From the NCBI GenBank assembly GCA_018000455.1, contig JAGNJW010000028.1, positions 1-63,360 of the forward strand: 63,360 bases of DNA. The letters are read 5' to 3'. The translations under genes were made by a program, and so were the position numbers. The stretch comes from Acidobacteriota bacterium (lineage in GTDB: Bacteria > Acidobacteriota > Vicinamibacteria > Vicinamibacterales > UBA2999). Of the stretch, positions 25,662 to 34,354 are shown in pieces (positions within the stretch are counted from its first letter, which is position 1; each line of letters starts with the position of its first letter). The notes beneath the pieces are model-generated. The model had not been told where the DNA came from. It was given only the letters and a program-made list of their open reading frames with translations, and searched no databases.

Positions 25662-27130
25662 GAACGGCCGACGACGGATCGCCGGGCGCGCAGCTGGGTC
25701 CCCGCCCAGAAGGTGCTGCGCGCCTGGATGACCGGACGGCCGCCACCTGCGCGCATCTGAAACGGTTCTTCGAGCTGGTCGAGGGCGATCCCGACTTCCG
25801 TGCACGTCTCATCGACGAGCAGGTGCCGCGCGCGCAGGTGCTGGCTGACGCCGGGATCGCCCTGCCGATCGAGGAGATGGCGAGTTTCTGGAAGATCCCT
25901 CTGGTGCTCCGGCTGCCGAGATCCGAGCAGGAGAGCTGGCATCGGGAGTTCGAGCAGAGCGACCTCGCGAAGCTGTGGGCCTGGTGGCGGCAGGGGGACG
26001 CGGCGCGCCACGGCACGGCGAGACCACGTGCGGTCCCTGTCGATCCGCGGGCCCGTCGCTGGCGGGACCGCCATCTTTCGAGAGTGCGGAGTCACGCCCT
26101 CGCCGCCGAGGACCTGAGCCACTTTCCCCTGCTCTCTTTCGAGCTCTCCCAGGGCTGCTCGGTGCAGTGCTGGTTCTGTGCGCTGGATCCGGAGAAGCTG
26201 AAGAGCTACTTCGCCTACACGCCCGAGAATCAGCAGCTCTGGCGCGAGGTGCTGCGCCACTCGTGGGAGCTCTTCGGCGAGGGCTGCCAATCGACGATCT
26301 GCTATCACGGCACGGATCCCACCGACAATCCCGACTTCTTCAGTTTCCAGGACGACGTCATCGAGACCTACGGCGTGCTGCCGCAGGTCACGACCGCGCA
26401 GCCGCTCCGCGACGTCGAGTGGACGCGGACGCTGTTGCGCTACCAGCAGCAGCACCCGCCGTCACATCACCGCTTCTCGGTCCTGACGCTTGGCATGCTG
26501 CGGCGCATCCACCGGACATTCACGCCGGAAGAACTGCTCGACGTCACGCTGGTGATGCAGCACAAGGAGGCGCTCAACCGGAAGGTGGAGTGCGGACGCG
26601 CGGCGGCGCGGCCGGATCGTCTCGAGGCGGAGTCGCAGTATCGCGCGACCGCGCACATCCCGGAGCCAGGCGACGCGCAGACCACCTGCGAGTGCACGTG
26701 CGGGTACCTCGTGAACATGGTGACCGGGCGGATTCAGCTGATCAGCCCGGCCACGCCGTCCCCCAGCGCACCGCTCGGCTATGCCACGCATGCCGAAGGC
26801 ACGTTCCGTACGGGCGGTGAGTTCCGGGCCTTCCTCGAACAGACGGTCGCCGATCACATGCGCGAGCGTCTGGCGCCGAACGCCACGGTGCGTCTCTGGG
26901 ACGATGTGCAGTACGAGCGCCTGCCAGACGGCTTCCGGCTCGCTTCGCGGTACCGCGCCCAGACCGTCCGCGGCGGCGCCCACTTCGGTCTGCTGGGCGA
27001 CCTGCTGCACGACGGCACGCGCACGACGGCCGACATCACCGACGAGCTGATCCAAGCCGGCATGCCCGTGCTGGACGCGGTGGCCTGGCTCGACAAGGTC
27101 TACCAGACCGGCGTCATCGCCGAGCCCTGA
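25655..27130 (+). CDS. Radical SAM RiPP peptide epimerase (PoyD-like)
   Basis: This protein has about 491 residues. The radical SAM cluster motif CxxxCxxC is Cys168, Cys172 and Cys175, in FELSQGCSVQCWFC, which fits the PoyD-type peptide epimerase family. These enzymes turn L- into D-residues in the precursor core. A helical N-terminal region (HLKRFFELVEGDPDFRARL, about 34-52) resembles a precursor-binding part. A second Cys group (Cys345, 347, 349 in TCECTCGY) may supply the hydrogen-donor Cys, an inference. The C-terminus (about 440-491) looks like a small winged helix. No in-frame ATG or GTG precedes the N-terminal helix; TTG 25655, inside the precursor's last codons, is the best start. Confidence 0.85.
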   Translation: MVGTADDGSPGAQLGPRPEGAARLDDRTAATCAHLKRFFELVEGDPDFRARLIDEQVPRAQVLADAGIALPIEEMASFWKIPLVLRLPRSEQESWHREFEQSDLAKLWAWWRQGDAARHGTARPRAVPVDPRARRWRDRHLSRVRSHALAAEDLSHFPLLSFELSQGCSVQCWFCALDPEKLKSYFAYTPENQQLWREVLRHSWELFGEGCQSTICYHGTDPTDNPDFFSFQDDVIETYGVLPQVTTAQPLRDVEWTRTLLRYQQQHPPSHHRFSVLTLGMLRRIHRTFTPEELLDVTLVMQHKEALNRKVECGRAAARPDRLEAESQYRATAHIPEPGDAQTTCECTCGYLVNMVTGRIQLISPATPSPSAPLGYATHAEGTFRTGGEFRAFLEQTVADHMRERLAPNATVRLWDDVQYERLPDGFRLASRYRAQTVRGGAHFGLLGDLLHDGTRTTADITDELIQAGMPVLDAVAWLDKVYQTGVIAEP

Positions 27131-27172
27131 GGCGGTGCCCGGGGCGGGTCGGCGACGGCGACGGCGACGACC

Positions 27173-27718
27173 TCAGCCCAGGGCGTCGTAGCGCACCGCG
27201 ATGACTTCGAGCCGCTCGGGGCCTCGCGGGGTACGCAGCGTCACCACGTCGCCGACCTTCGCCTTGAGGAGGGCGGTCGCCATCGGCGATCGCCATGAGA
27301 TGCGATCGGCGCTGGCATCGAGTTCGTCGACGCCGACGATGGTCACGGTGCGCTCGTCACCCGATTCGTGCTCGAAGGTGACCGTCGCACCGAAGAACAC
27401 GCGCCCGTGCGCCTGGCCGGCGTTGTCGACGACCACGGCGCTGTCGAGGCGCTTCGAGAGGAATCGGACCCGCCGGTCGATCTCGCGCAGCCGGCGCTTG
27501 CCGTACAGGTAGTCGCCGTTCTCCGATCGATCGCCATTGGCGGCTGCCCACGCCACGGTCGTGACGAGCGCGGGCCGCTCGAGCTTCCACAGACGGGCGA
27601 GTTCGTCGTTCAAGCGCTTGAACCCGCCCGGCGTGATGTAGTTCTTCGGGGCCGGGTCCGCGCCCTCGCTGCCGGGTTTCAGGGCCTTCGGCCGCCTGAC
27701 GAACGTGCCGCCGCTCAT
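27173..27718 (-). CDS. greB: Transcription elongation factor GreB
   Basis: This 181-residue protein binds RNA polymerase's secondary channel and stimulates cleavage of backtracked RNA. The N-terminal coiled coil (about 30-100) includes ITPGGFKRLNDELARL and DRSENGDYLYGKRRLREIDRR, with the acidic tip residues and the YGK-RRLREID block that marks GreB rather than GreA. The C-terminal FKBP-like domain has WRSPMATALLKAKVGDVV. The N-terminus has about 25 extra basic residues. It overlaps the TIGR02757 gene by four bases. ATG 27718 is chosen because the upstream frame lies inside that gene. Confidence 0.92.
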   Translation of the reverse strand: MSGGTFVRRPKALKPGSEGADPAPKNYITPGGFKRLNDELARLWKLERPALVTTVAWAAANGDRSENGDYLYGKRRLREIDRRVRFLSKRLDSAVVVDNAGQAHGRVFFGATVTFEHESGDERTVTIVGVDELDASADRISWRSPMATALLKAKVGDVVTLRTPRGPERLEVIAVRYDALG

Positions 27719-28608
27719 GCGCGCTTCCCCGCGCGCCGGGGCCGGCACACCGCGTGCAGCGGGCACTGCGCGTTGGTGCGCGTCGTGCCGAACCCGCAGG
27801 CGCCCATCATGCCGATGTGGCACATCGAGAAGTCGTAGCGCACCGGATCGTCGGGAGCGAGACGTCGCAGGCTCGCTGTGATGTCGACGGCCATCTTCCA
27901 TCCGGGGCTGACACGCGAGGTGAGGCCGAGGCATCGCCCCACGCGGATGATGTGGGTATCGAGCGGCACGATGAGCTGGGCCGGACGGACGGTCCTCCAC
28001 AGGCCGAGATCCACGGCGTCCTGGCGCACGACCCAGCGCAGGAACAGGTTGAGGCGCTTGCACGCGCCGCCCGACGAGGGGCGGGAGAAGAAGTAGCCCA
28101 CGCCTGGTGCGGGCCGGTGGCGCCCGTAGATGGCCGCGAGGTCAAGGGCCATGGCGCGGCGTGAGAACGACTCGATCGCGGCCTCCACGGTCTCGTCGCC
28201 GGCGTGACGGCCGCCCTCGGCGAAGAAGCCCTCGAGCGAGCCGCCATCGCCCAGCATCTGGTGGAGCTGCCAGGCCAAGGCGGCGAGGTCGCGGCTGCGA
28301 ATCCAGCGATGCCCGAGCCCGTCGAAAGCTACGGCCCGCTCGGGAGTGAAGGCCCTGAGGAACGCCGCCGGCGACGGTCCCATCACGCCCAGCACGGCAT
28401 CCACCGTCTGCAGCACGCTCTGGACGCGCCCGAAGGCGAGCGCGGAGGCGATGAAGGCCACGACTTCCCGATCGGCGGGATCAGAGAACCGGCGCACGGT
28501 CCAGATCGGATCGCGAGTCGAGTGCGTGAGATTGAAGCTGTGGTAGGCGCGGTCTAGCGCGGGCGCAAGCGTCGTGAGAGCCGCGGCACCCGCAGACGGA
28601 CGTTGCAT
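27715..28608 (-). CDS. TIGR02757 family protein (DUF2400)
   Basis: This 297-residue protein is of unknown biochemical function. It matches the TIGR02757/DUF2400 family: RDPIWTVRRFSDPADREVVAFIASALAFGRV near the start, then KRLNLFLRWVVRQDAVDLGLW and LIVPLDTHIIRVGRCLGLT in the middle. The C-terminus has a Cys cluster, spaced as in CHIGMMGACG plus CPLHAVC, reminiscent of the [4Fe-4S] cluster of HhH-GPD DNA glycosylases, to which this family is thought to be related. A role in base excision or nucleic-acid repair is inferred only. It is the first gene of a pair with greB (ATGA overlap). Confidence 0.9.
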   Translation of the reverse strand: MQRPSAGAAALTTLAPALDRAYHSFNLTHSTRDPIWTVRRFSDPADREVVAFIASALAFGRVQSVLQTVDAVLGVMGPSPAAFLRAFTPERAVAFDGLGHRWIRSRDLAALAWQLHQMLGDGGSLEGFFAEGGRHAGDETVEAAIESFSRRAMALDLAAIYGRHRPAPGVGYFFSRPSSGGACKRLNLFLRWVVRQDAVDLGLWRTVRPAQLIVPLDTHIIRVGRCLGLTSRVSPGWKMAVDITASLRRLAPDDPVRYDFSMCHIGMMGACGFGTTRTNAQCPLHAVCRPRRAGKRA

Positions 28609-28620
28609 GACCGCCCTCGC

Positions 28621-29595
28621 CTACTGGAACGCCGGGGCGCGGTCGAGCGCCGCCAGCACCCGCATCACGACCGTCGCAACGCCGGCGAGGAAGTCGGGGG
28701 CGATCTTGTCGGCTGTGTCGGTGGGCTGATGGTAGTCGGCGTGGTCTTCGACGCCGAAGTACACGAAGGGGATGCCGGCGGCATCAAAGGCCCCGTGGTC
28801 CGACTGCGTGGTCCAGTCGTCGTGGCCGCCGCCGGTGTCGTGGCCGAAGCGCACGGTGATGGACGCGCCCTCGACCGCCGTCTCGAGCACCGGCTTCAGG
28901 CGCGGCCAGCGCCCGGGCCCGGCGATGAAGATCTCACGTGCGTCGCTCCTGCCGACCATGTCGAAGTTGACATTGAGCGCCAGCCGGCCGGCCGCCATCG
29001 GCGGCATGCGCACGAAGGCGCTGGCGCCCTGGAGGCCCGCCTCCTCGGCGTCGAAGAAGGCCAGGAACAGCGGGTGCTCGAATGGCGTCGCCACACAGCG
29101 CGCGGCCACGTGCAGCAGCATCGCCACTCCGGAGGCGTTGTCGTCGGCGCCGTGGTAGGTCTGGCCGTTGCGGATGCCCAGGTGGTCGTAGTGAGCGGAC
29201 ACGACAATCGCTGGGGCGGCGGGACGCTTCCCCGGGCAGCGGGCCACGACGTTGGTGCCGGTCACGGTCGCGCCGCTGGCCGTCGAGAACTGAAAGGGCA
29301 TCGCGAAACCGTCGGGCATCGCCGGTTCGACGCCCAGCGCGGTGAGCCGCCCCACGATCCACGCCCGCGCCCGCCGCGCCCCGTCGGTGCCAGCGGCCCG
29401 GCCGTCCATGCCGGGCGCGGTGAGCGCGGCAATCGACGAAAGCAGCCCACGGACGTCCTCGGCGGCCGCCGGCGGCGCGGCGGCGACGGCCGGAGCCACC
29501 TGGCGCGCCACCAGGCGATCTGGCGCCACGAGCGGTGCCAGTAGCAGCAATCCGGACGCAAATGCGCGGCAAAGGACATGGTGTCGGCGTGTCAT
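28621..29595 (-). CDS. Secreted M28-family zinc peptidase
   Basis: This 324-residue protein has a signal peptide (about 1-31). The mature peptidase has the binuclear zinc ligands of M28: His and Asp in VVSAHYDHLG, Asp in YHGADDNASGVAML, Glu-Glu in FFDAEEAGLQG, Asp in NFDMVGR, and the last His in ADYHQPTDT. Such enzymes are aminopeptidases or carboxypeptidases acting in the periplasm or outside. ATG 29595 is chosen for the signal peptide; the longer frame lies antisense to pntA. It ends 12 bases upstream of the TIGR02757 gene on the same strand and may be transcribed with it. Confidence 0.9.
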   Translation of the reverse strand: MTRRHHVLCRAFASGLLLLAPLVAPDRLVARQVAPAVAAAPPAAAEDVRGLLSSIAALTAPGMDGRAAGTDGARRARAWIVGRLTALGVEPAMPDGFAMPFQFSTASGATVTGTNVVARCPGKRPAAPAIVVSAHYDHLGIRNGQTYHGADDNASGVAMLLHVAARCVATPFEHPLFLAFFDAEEAGLQGASAFVRMPPMAAGRLALNVNFDMVGRSDAREIFIAGPGRWPRLKPVLETAVEGASITVRFGHDTGGGHDDWTTQSDHGAFDAAGIPFVYFGVEDHADYHQPTDTADKIAPDFLAGVATVVMRVLAALDRAPAFQ

Positions 29596-29715
29596 GACGT
29601 CCCGATTCGAGGAGTTCCGCTTATGATGGGGCGCCGCCCGTTGGAGCCACCGGTCGCTCGGATGGACACATCGTACCGCGGCAAAGGTGTCGTAGCGAAG
29701 GAAGGCGTCTCGTCC

Positions 29716-31281
29716 ATGGTAGTGGCAGTTCCGAAAGAGAGTTGGCCGGGCGAACGACGTGTCGCGGCCACCCCCGAGACCGTTGCCAAGCTGGTGGGCA
29801 TGGGGTTCGAGGTCCACGTCGAGTCGCAGGCCGGTCTCCTGGCCGCCTTCGCCGATGACGCCTATGTGAAGGCCGGTGCCACCATCGCGCCCGACGGACC
29901 AGGGCTCTGGGCCTCGGCCGACATCCTGTTGAAGGTGCAGCCGCCGTCGCCGGCCGAAGCCGACCAGTTGAAGCCGGGCACCATGCTCATCAGCTTCCTG
30001 TGGCCCGGCAAGAACAAGGACCTCATCGATCGGCTGGCCGCCAGGAAGGTCCACGCGATCGCGATGGATCAGGTGCCGCGCATCACGCGGGCGCAGAAGA
30101 TGGACGCGCTGTCGTCGATGGCCAACATCGCCGGCTACCGCGCGGTCATCGAAGCGGCGAGCTTCTATGGCCGTTTCTTCACGGGGCAGATGACGGCCGC
30201 CGGCAAGGTGCCGGCCGCCAAGGTGCTGGTCATCGGCGCCGGCGTGGCTGGCCTGGCGGCCATCGGCGCAGCCCGCAGCCTCGGGGCCATCGTGCGGGCC
30301 TTCGACACGCGCGCGGCGGTCAAAGACCAGGTCAAGAGCATGGGCGCCGAGTTCATCGAACTCGACGTGCACGAGGACGGCGAAGGCGTCGGCGGCTACG
30401 CCAGGGAGATGAGCCCGGCCTTCATCAAGGCCGAGATGGAGATGTTCGCGGCGCAGGCGAAAGACGTCGACATCATCATCACGACGGCGCTCATCCCCAA
30501 CAAGCCGGCGCCGAAGCTCATCACCGAGGAGATGGTGCGGAGCATGAAGCGGGGCTCGGTCATCGTGGATCTCGCGGCCGAAAATGGTGGCAACTGCGAA
30601 TGCACGATGCCCGGACAGGTCGTCGAGGCCCACGGCGTACACGTCATCGGCTACACCGATCTGCCGAGCCGGCTGGCGCCGACGGCCAGCCATCTCTACG
30701 GCAACAACCTCGTGCACCTGCTCACCGACATGGGCGGGGCCAAGAACTACCGGATCGACGAAGACGACGAAGTCGTGCGCGGCGCCCTCGTCCTGCGCGA
30801 CGGCGAGCTGAAGTGGCCACCACCGACGAAGGAGGCGCCGCCGGCCCCGGCCAAGCCAGTCGCGAAGGGGCCCGTCGCCACCACCCCCTCAGGCGGGCAC
30901 GGCAAGGGTCACGGTCACGGCGCTCCCGCCGCGGGTGGCGGCGCCAGTTCGGCCGTTTTCGCGCTGGTCGCGGCGGTGCTGCTCACGGGGCTCGGCCTGG
31001 TCGCCCCCGGGGAGTTCCTCTCCCACTTCACCGTGTTCGCGCTGGCGGTGGTGATCGGCTGGCAGGTGATCTGGAACGTCACGCCGGCCCTGCACACGCC
31101 GCTCATGAGCGTCACCAACGCCATCAGCGGCATCATCCTCGTGGGCGGCATGCTGCAAGTGAACGGCCCGCCCGGATCGCTGATGGTCATCCTGGGCGCC
31201 AGTGCCATCCTCCTGGCCACCATCAACATCGTCGGCGGTTTCATGGTCACGCAGCGCATGCTGCGGATGTTCCGCCGCTAG
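29716..31281 (+). CDS. pntA: NAD(P) transhydrogenase, alpha subunit (PntA)
   Basis: This 521-residue subunit couples proton entry to hydride transfer from NADH to NADP+. Residues 1 to about 375 form the soluble NAD-binding dI domain, starting VAVPKESWPGERRVAATPE, with LVIGAGVAGLAAIGAARSLGA as the Rossmann loop. A Pro/Ala/Gly/His-rich linker containing GGHGKGHGHG follows. The C-terminus carries about four membrane helices (dII). This is the fused alpha form, as in E. coli, rather than the split PntAA/PntAB. ATG 29716 matches the normal N-terminus. pntB follows after 15 bases. Confidence 0.95.
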   Translation: MVVAVPKESWPGERRVAATPETVAKLVGMGFEVHVESQAGLLAAFADDAYVKAGATIAPDGPGLWASADILLKVQPPSPAEADQLKPGTMLISFLWPGKNKDLIDRLAARKVHAIAMDQVPRITRAQKMDALSSMANIAGYRAVIEAASFYGRFFTGQMTAAGKVPAAKVLVIGAGVAGLAAIGAARSLGAIVRAFDTRAAVKDQVKSMGAEFIELDVHEDGEGVGGYAREMSPAFIKAEMEMFAAQAKDVDIIITTALIPNKPAPKLITEEMVRSMKRGSVIVDLAAENGGNCECTMPGQVVEAHGVHVIGYTDLPSRLAPTASHLYGNNLVHLLTDMGGAKNYRIDEDDEVVRGALVLRDGELKWPPPTKEAPPAPAKPVAKGPVATTPSGGHGKGHGHGAPAAGGGASSAVFALVAAVLLTGLGLVAPGEFLSHFTVFALAVVIGWQVIWNVTPALHTPLMSVTNAISGIILVGGMLQVNGPPGSLMVILGASAILLATINIVGGFMVTQRMLRMFRR

Positions 31282-31296
31282 CGAGGATCCCGAGCC

Positions 31297-32685
31297 GTGC
31301 CTGAATCACTCGTTACCGTTGCGTACATCGTCGCCGGGCTGCTGTTCATCATGAGCCTGAGCGGACTCTCCGCCCAGGCCACGGCGGCTCGCGGCAACAT
31401 CTACGGCATCGTCGGCATGGCGATCGCCGCGGTGGCCACCGCCCTCAGCCCGCGTGCCGGCGGCTACCCGGTACTCGCCGGTGCGATGGCGGTGGGTGCG
31501 GCGATCGGTGCCGTGCTCGCGGCCCGCGTCCAGATGACGTCGATGCCGCAGATGGTCGCCATCCTGCACAGCTTCGTCGGCGCGGCCGCCGTGCTCGTCG
31601 GCCTCGGCGGCACGCTCGACCCGACCGTGCCGCACACGGGCATCGAGGCGACCATCCACCAGATCGAGACCTTCGTCGGCGTGTTCGTCGGCGCCATCAC
31701 CTTCACCGGTTCGGTCATCGCCTTTGGCAAGCTGCAGGGCATCATCGGCAGCAAGCCGCTGCTGCTGCCGGCCCGGCACCTGCTGAACCTCGCAATGGCG
31801 GCGGCGTGCATCTTCTTCGCCTCGCAGTTCATCGGCCATCCAACCCTCGGACCATTGCTCCTGACGACGGTGGTCGCCGGCGCGCTCGGCGTGCACCTCG
31901 TGATGGCGATCGGCGGCGCCGACATGCCGGTCGTGGTCTCGATGCTGAACAGCTACTCGGGCTGGGCCGCCGCGGCCGCCGGGTTCATGCTCAACAACGA
32001 CCTGCTCATCATCACCGGCGCGCTCGTCGGCTCGAGCGGCGCGATCCTCAGCTACATCATGTGCAAGGCCATGAACCGCTCGTTCCTGAGCGTGATCTTC
32101 GGCGGCTTCGGCGCCGCCGAGGGCACCGCGCCGGCCAGGGCCGACGGCCAGCCGCAGGGCGAGGTAACCAGCATCAGTGCCCCGGAGACGGCCGCCCTGC
32201 TGCAAGAGGCCAGGAGTATCGTGATCGTGCCCGGCTACGGCATGGCCGTGGCGCAGGCGCAGTACCCGCTTTACGAGGTCACCAAGATCCTGCGTGACAA
32301 GGGTGTCAATGTGCGCTTCGCCATCCACCCCGTGGCTGGCCGCCTGCCCGGGCACATGAACGTCCTGCTCGCCGAAGCCAAGGTGCCGTACGACATCGTG
32401 CTCGAGATGGACGAGATCAACGACGATCTCCCCACCACCGACGCGGTGCTCGTCATCGGCGCCAACGACATCGTCAACCCCGGCGCGCTCGACGATCCCT
32501 CGAGCCCGATCTACGGCATGCCGGTGCTGGAAGTCTGGAAGGCCAAGAGCTGCATCGTGATGAAGCGTGGCATGGCCAGCGGCTACGCCGGCGTCGAGAA
32601 CCCGCTCTTCTTCCTCGACAACACGCAGATGCTGTTCGGCGATGCGAAGAAGATGATCGACGCCATCCTCGCCGAGCTGCGATAG
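31297..32685 (+). CDS. pntB: NAD(P) transhydrogenase, beta subunit (PntB)
   Basis: This 462-residue partner of PntA has about nine N-terminal membrane helices (residues 1-270), with the proton-channel stretch MAIGGADMPVVVSMLNSYSGWAAAAAGF. The NADP-binding dIII domain follows (SIVIVPGYGMAVAQAQYPLYEV, VRFAIHPVAGRLPGHMNVLLAEA, VIGANDIVNPGA, MKRGMASGYAGV). Start is GTG 31297 with GAGGA 8 bases upstream. Length and blocks match well-studied PntB proteins, so the complex should be functional and supply NADPH. Confidence 0.96.
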   Translation: MPESLVTVAYIVAGLLFIMSLSGLSAQATAARGNIYGIVGMAIAAVATALSPRAGGYPVLAGAMAVGAAIGAVLAARVQMTSMPQMVAILHSFVGAAAVLVGLGGTLDPTVPHTGIEATIHQIETFVGVFVGAITFTGSVIAFGKLQGIIGSKPLLLPARHLLNLAMAAACIFFASQFIGHPTLGPLLLTTVVAGALGVHLVMAIGGADMPVVVSMLNSYSGWAAAAAGFMLNNDLLIITGALVGSSGAILSYIMCKAMNRSFLSVIFGGFGAAEGTAPARADGQPQGEVTSISAPETAALLQEARSIVIVPGYGMAVAQAQYPLYEVTKILRDKGVNVRFAIHPVAGRLPGHMNVLLAEAKVPYDIVLEMDEINDDLPTTDAVLVIGANDIVNPGALDDPSSPIYGMPVLEVWKAKSCIVMKRGMASGYAGVENPLFFLDNTQMLFGDAKKMIDAILAELR

Positions 32686-32695
32686 ACCCTCGCGT

Positions 32696-33622
32696 TCACG
32701 CCCCTGCGATTACAGGCGACGCGGACCCATCCGCGTCGAGCATGGCCTCGCCGACGAGCACTGGCACGCAGGCGCCGCCGACACTGGCACGGATACCGTC
32801 TGGCGAGCGCCAGGCCGTGGCCCGTAGCAGGCTGGGGCGGCCCATCTTCACGCCCTGGTGGATGTCGAAGGCCGCCCGCTCGCGAGCGCTCAGCGACAGG
32901 AGTAGGGCCGCTAGCGGCGTGGCGGCGCTGCCGGTGGCAGGGTCCTCGTGGGTGCCGACGAGCGGCGCGAACATCCGGGCCGCGAGCGTCGACTCGCCGG
33001 TGCGCGCGTAGAGGTAGAGGGAGAAGCGGCCGGCGAGTCCGGGCGACTGGTCGAGGAGGCGGCGAAACCGGGCCAGGTCCGGCACCGCCGCATCGAGCCG
33101 CGCCGCCTCGACCTCGGCAATCACGTAGGTGTTGCCGACGGTGGCCAGCGTCGGGGGGTGATGCGAGACGCTTACGTCCCCTGGGAGCAGGCCGACACAC
33201 CGAGCGATCTCGGCGGGGTCCAGGGTGACGCCGAGCGCGAGCGCCTGCGGAGCGTCGATCTCGGCGCCCTGTACCTGGCCGTCGGCGTACGACAGCCGCA
33301 CGGTGACGACCCCGGCCGGCACCTCGAACTGGTAGCGATCGCGTCCGTGGGCCCCGCCGCGCGCCAGCACGAACGCCGTCCCCACCATCGGATGCCCGGC
33401 GAAGGGCATCTCGTGCGTGCGATTGAAGATGCGCACGCGGGCCGTGTGCCCGGACTGCGCAGGCGGGAGCACGAAGGTGGTCTCGCTCAAGTTGAACTCG
33501 GTCGCCAGCTGCTGCATCTGGCGGTCCGACAGGCGGGCGGCGTCTGGGAAAACCGCTAGGGGATTGCCGCCGAAGCGCTGCGCCGTGAAGACGTCGACGG
33601 TCTCGAAATGGTGGGTCGGCAT
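32696..33622 (-). CDS. PhzF-family isomerase-like protein
   Basis: This 308-residue protein is of the PhzF / diaminopimelate-epimerase fold. The N-terminal signature VDVFTAQRFGGNPLAVF, the active-site glutamate region LSETTFVLPP, and the MPFAGHPMVGTAFVLAR and HEDPATGSAATPLAALL blocks are all present. PhzF itself isomerises a phenazine precursor, but most members have unknown substrates and no phenazine genes are nearby, so only the family is claimed. It ends 10 bases from the convergent pntB gene and is preceded at 16 bases by the DUF1697 gene on the same strand. Confidence 0.9.
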   Translation of the reverse strand: MPTHHFETVDVFTAQRFGGNPLAVFPDAARLSDRQMQQLATEFNLSETTFVLPPAQSGHTARVRIFNRTHEMPFAGHPMVGTAFVLARGGAHGRDRYQFEVPAGVVTVRLSYADGQVQGAEIDAPQALALGVTLDPAEIARCVGLLPGDVSVSHHPPTLATVGNTYVIAEVEAARLDAAVPDLARFRRLLDQSPGLAGRFSLYLYARTGESTLAARMFAPLVGTHEDPATGSAATPLAALLLSLSARERAAFDIHQGVKMGRPSLLRATAWRSPDGIRASVGGACVPVLVGEAMLDADGSASPVIAGA

Positions 33623-33638
33623 GGTCAGTTGATGGCGC

Positions 33639-34178
33639 TCATGCGCAGTGCTTCGCCGCCAGCTTCCCGAGCGAGGTCATCGCGCGCATGGTCGCCGTGC
33701 GGCCGACGGCCCGCTCGAACTTCGCGAGGGTGAGCTTCGACTCGCTCTGCTTGAGCGTGGACAGCCAGTAGACCTCCTGGCCGTGCACCGCGAAGCGATC
33801 GAGCGGCGACGCCAGCGCCGCCAGCCCCCTCCTGCCGGCGGCGTCGAGCGGGCCGCGCAGGAACGCCGCCACGAGCGCGCCGGCACCGGCCACATCGGCG
33901 GCGGGGAACGGCGCGCGGGAAGCCGCCACCGCCACCTCGGTCGTCGTGCGAATCAGCGCCGGCACCTCGTAGCCGAGGGCCTTCTTCAGGTGCGCCTCGA
34001 TCTTCTGTTCGAGGGTCGGCGTCACCTTCGCGCTGGCCGAGAAGATGACGTTGCCGCTGGCAATGAAGCTCTCGACCTCCGAGAGGCCGGCCCCGGTGAA
34101 GAGGTGGCGCAGCTCGTCCATCTTCACGATGCGGCCCCCGACGTTCACGGCACGGAGGAAGGCGACGTAGCGCGGCAT
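33639..34178 (-). CDS. DUF1697 family protein
   Basis: This 179-residue protein matches DUF1697: YVAFLRAVNVGGR at the N-terminus, MDELRHLFTGAGLSEVESFIASGNVIF next, and a C-terminal AKFERAVGRTATMRAMTSLGKLA. Its function is unknown; the family is common in soil bacteria and archaea. The start fits the family exactly. It is the first gene of a two-gene unit with the PhzF-like gene, and divergent to the DUF1028 gene across 176 bases. Confidence 0.9.
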   Translation of the reverse strand: MPRYVAFLRAVNVGGRIVKMDELRHLFTGAGLSEVESFIASGNVIFSASAKVTPTLEQKIEAHLKKALGYEVPALIRTTTEVAVAASRAPFPAADVAGAGALVAAFLRGPLDAAGRRGLAALASPLDRFAVHGQEVYWLSTLKQSESKLTLAKFERAVGRTATMRAMTSLGKLAAKHCA

Positions 34179-34329
34179 CGCGTCAGCGGCTCCGCACGGG
34201 CTGGGGCGACGGCGGGACGGCTCTCTCGCACGGCAGGTGCAGCCACATGCGCCATGAGTATACCGGCGGCACGCGGGACCAGCAGCGCCGTGACACTGCG
34301 GGGCTGTCGTCGAGCTCGGTGCGCGCGGG

Positions 34330-34335
34330 TAGAAT
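34330..34335 (+). promoter_or_regulatory. Candidate -10 box (TAGAAT) for the DUF1028 gene
   Basis: TAGAAT precedes an AGGAGA ribosome-binding site (34345-34350) and ATG 34355. The predicted transcript would have a leader of only about 12 bases, just enough to contain the ribosome site. Confidence 0.4.
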
Positions 34336-34354
34336 GGCGAGTCCAGGAGATTCC

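Noticed and set aside
27131..27172. Terminator after the epimerase gene
   Set aside because: The gap has CGGCGA repeats but no stable inverted repeat.
28621..30717. 698-residue version of the M28 peptidase
   Set aside because: Extension is antisense to pntA; a clear signal peptide starts at 29595.
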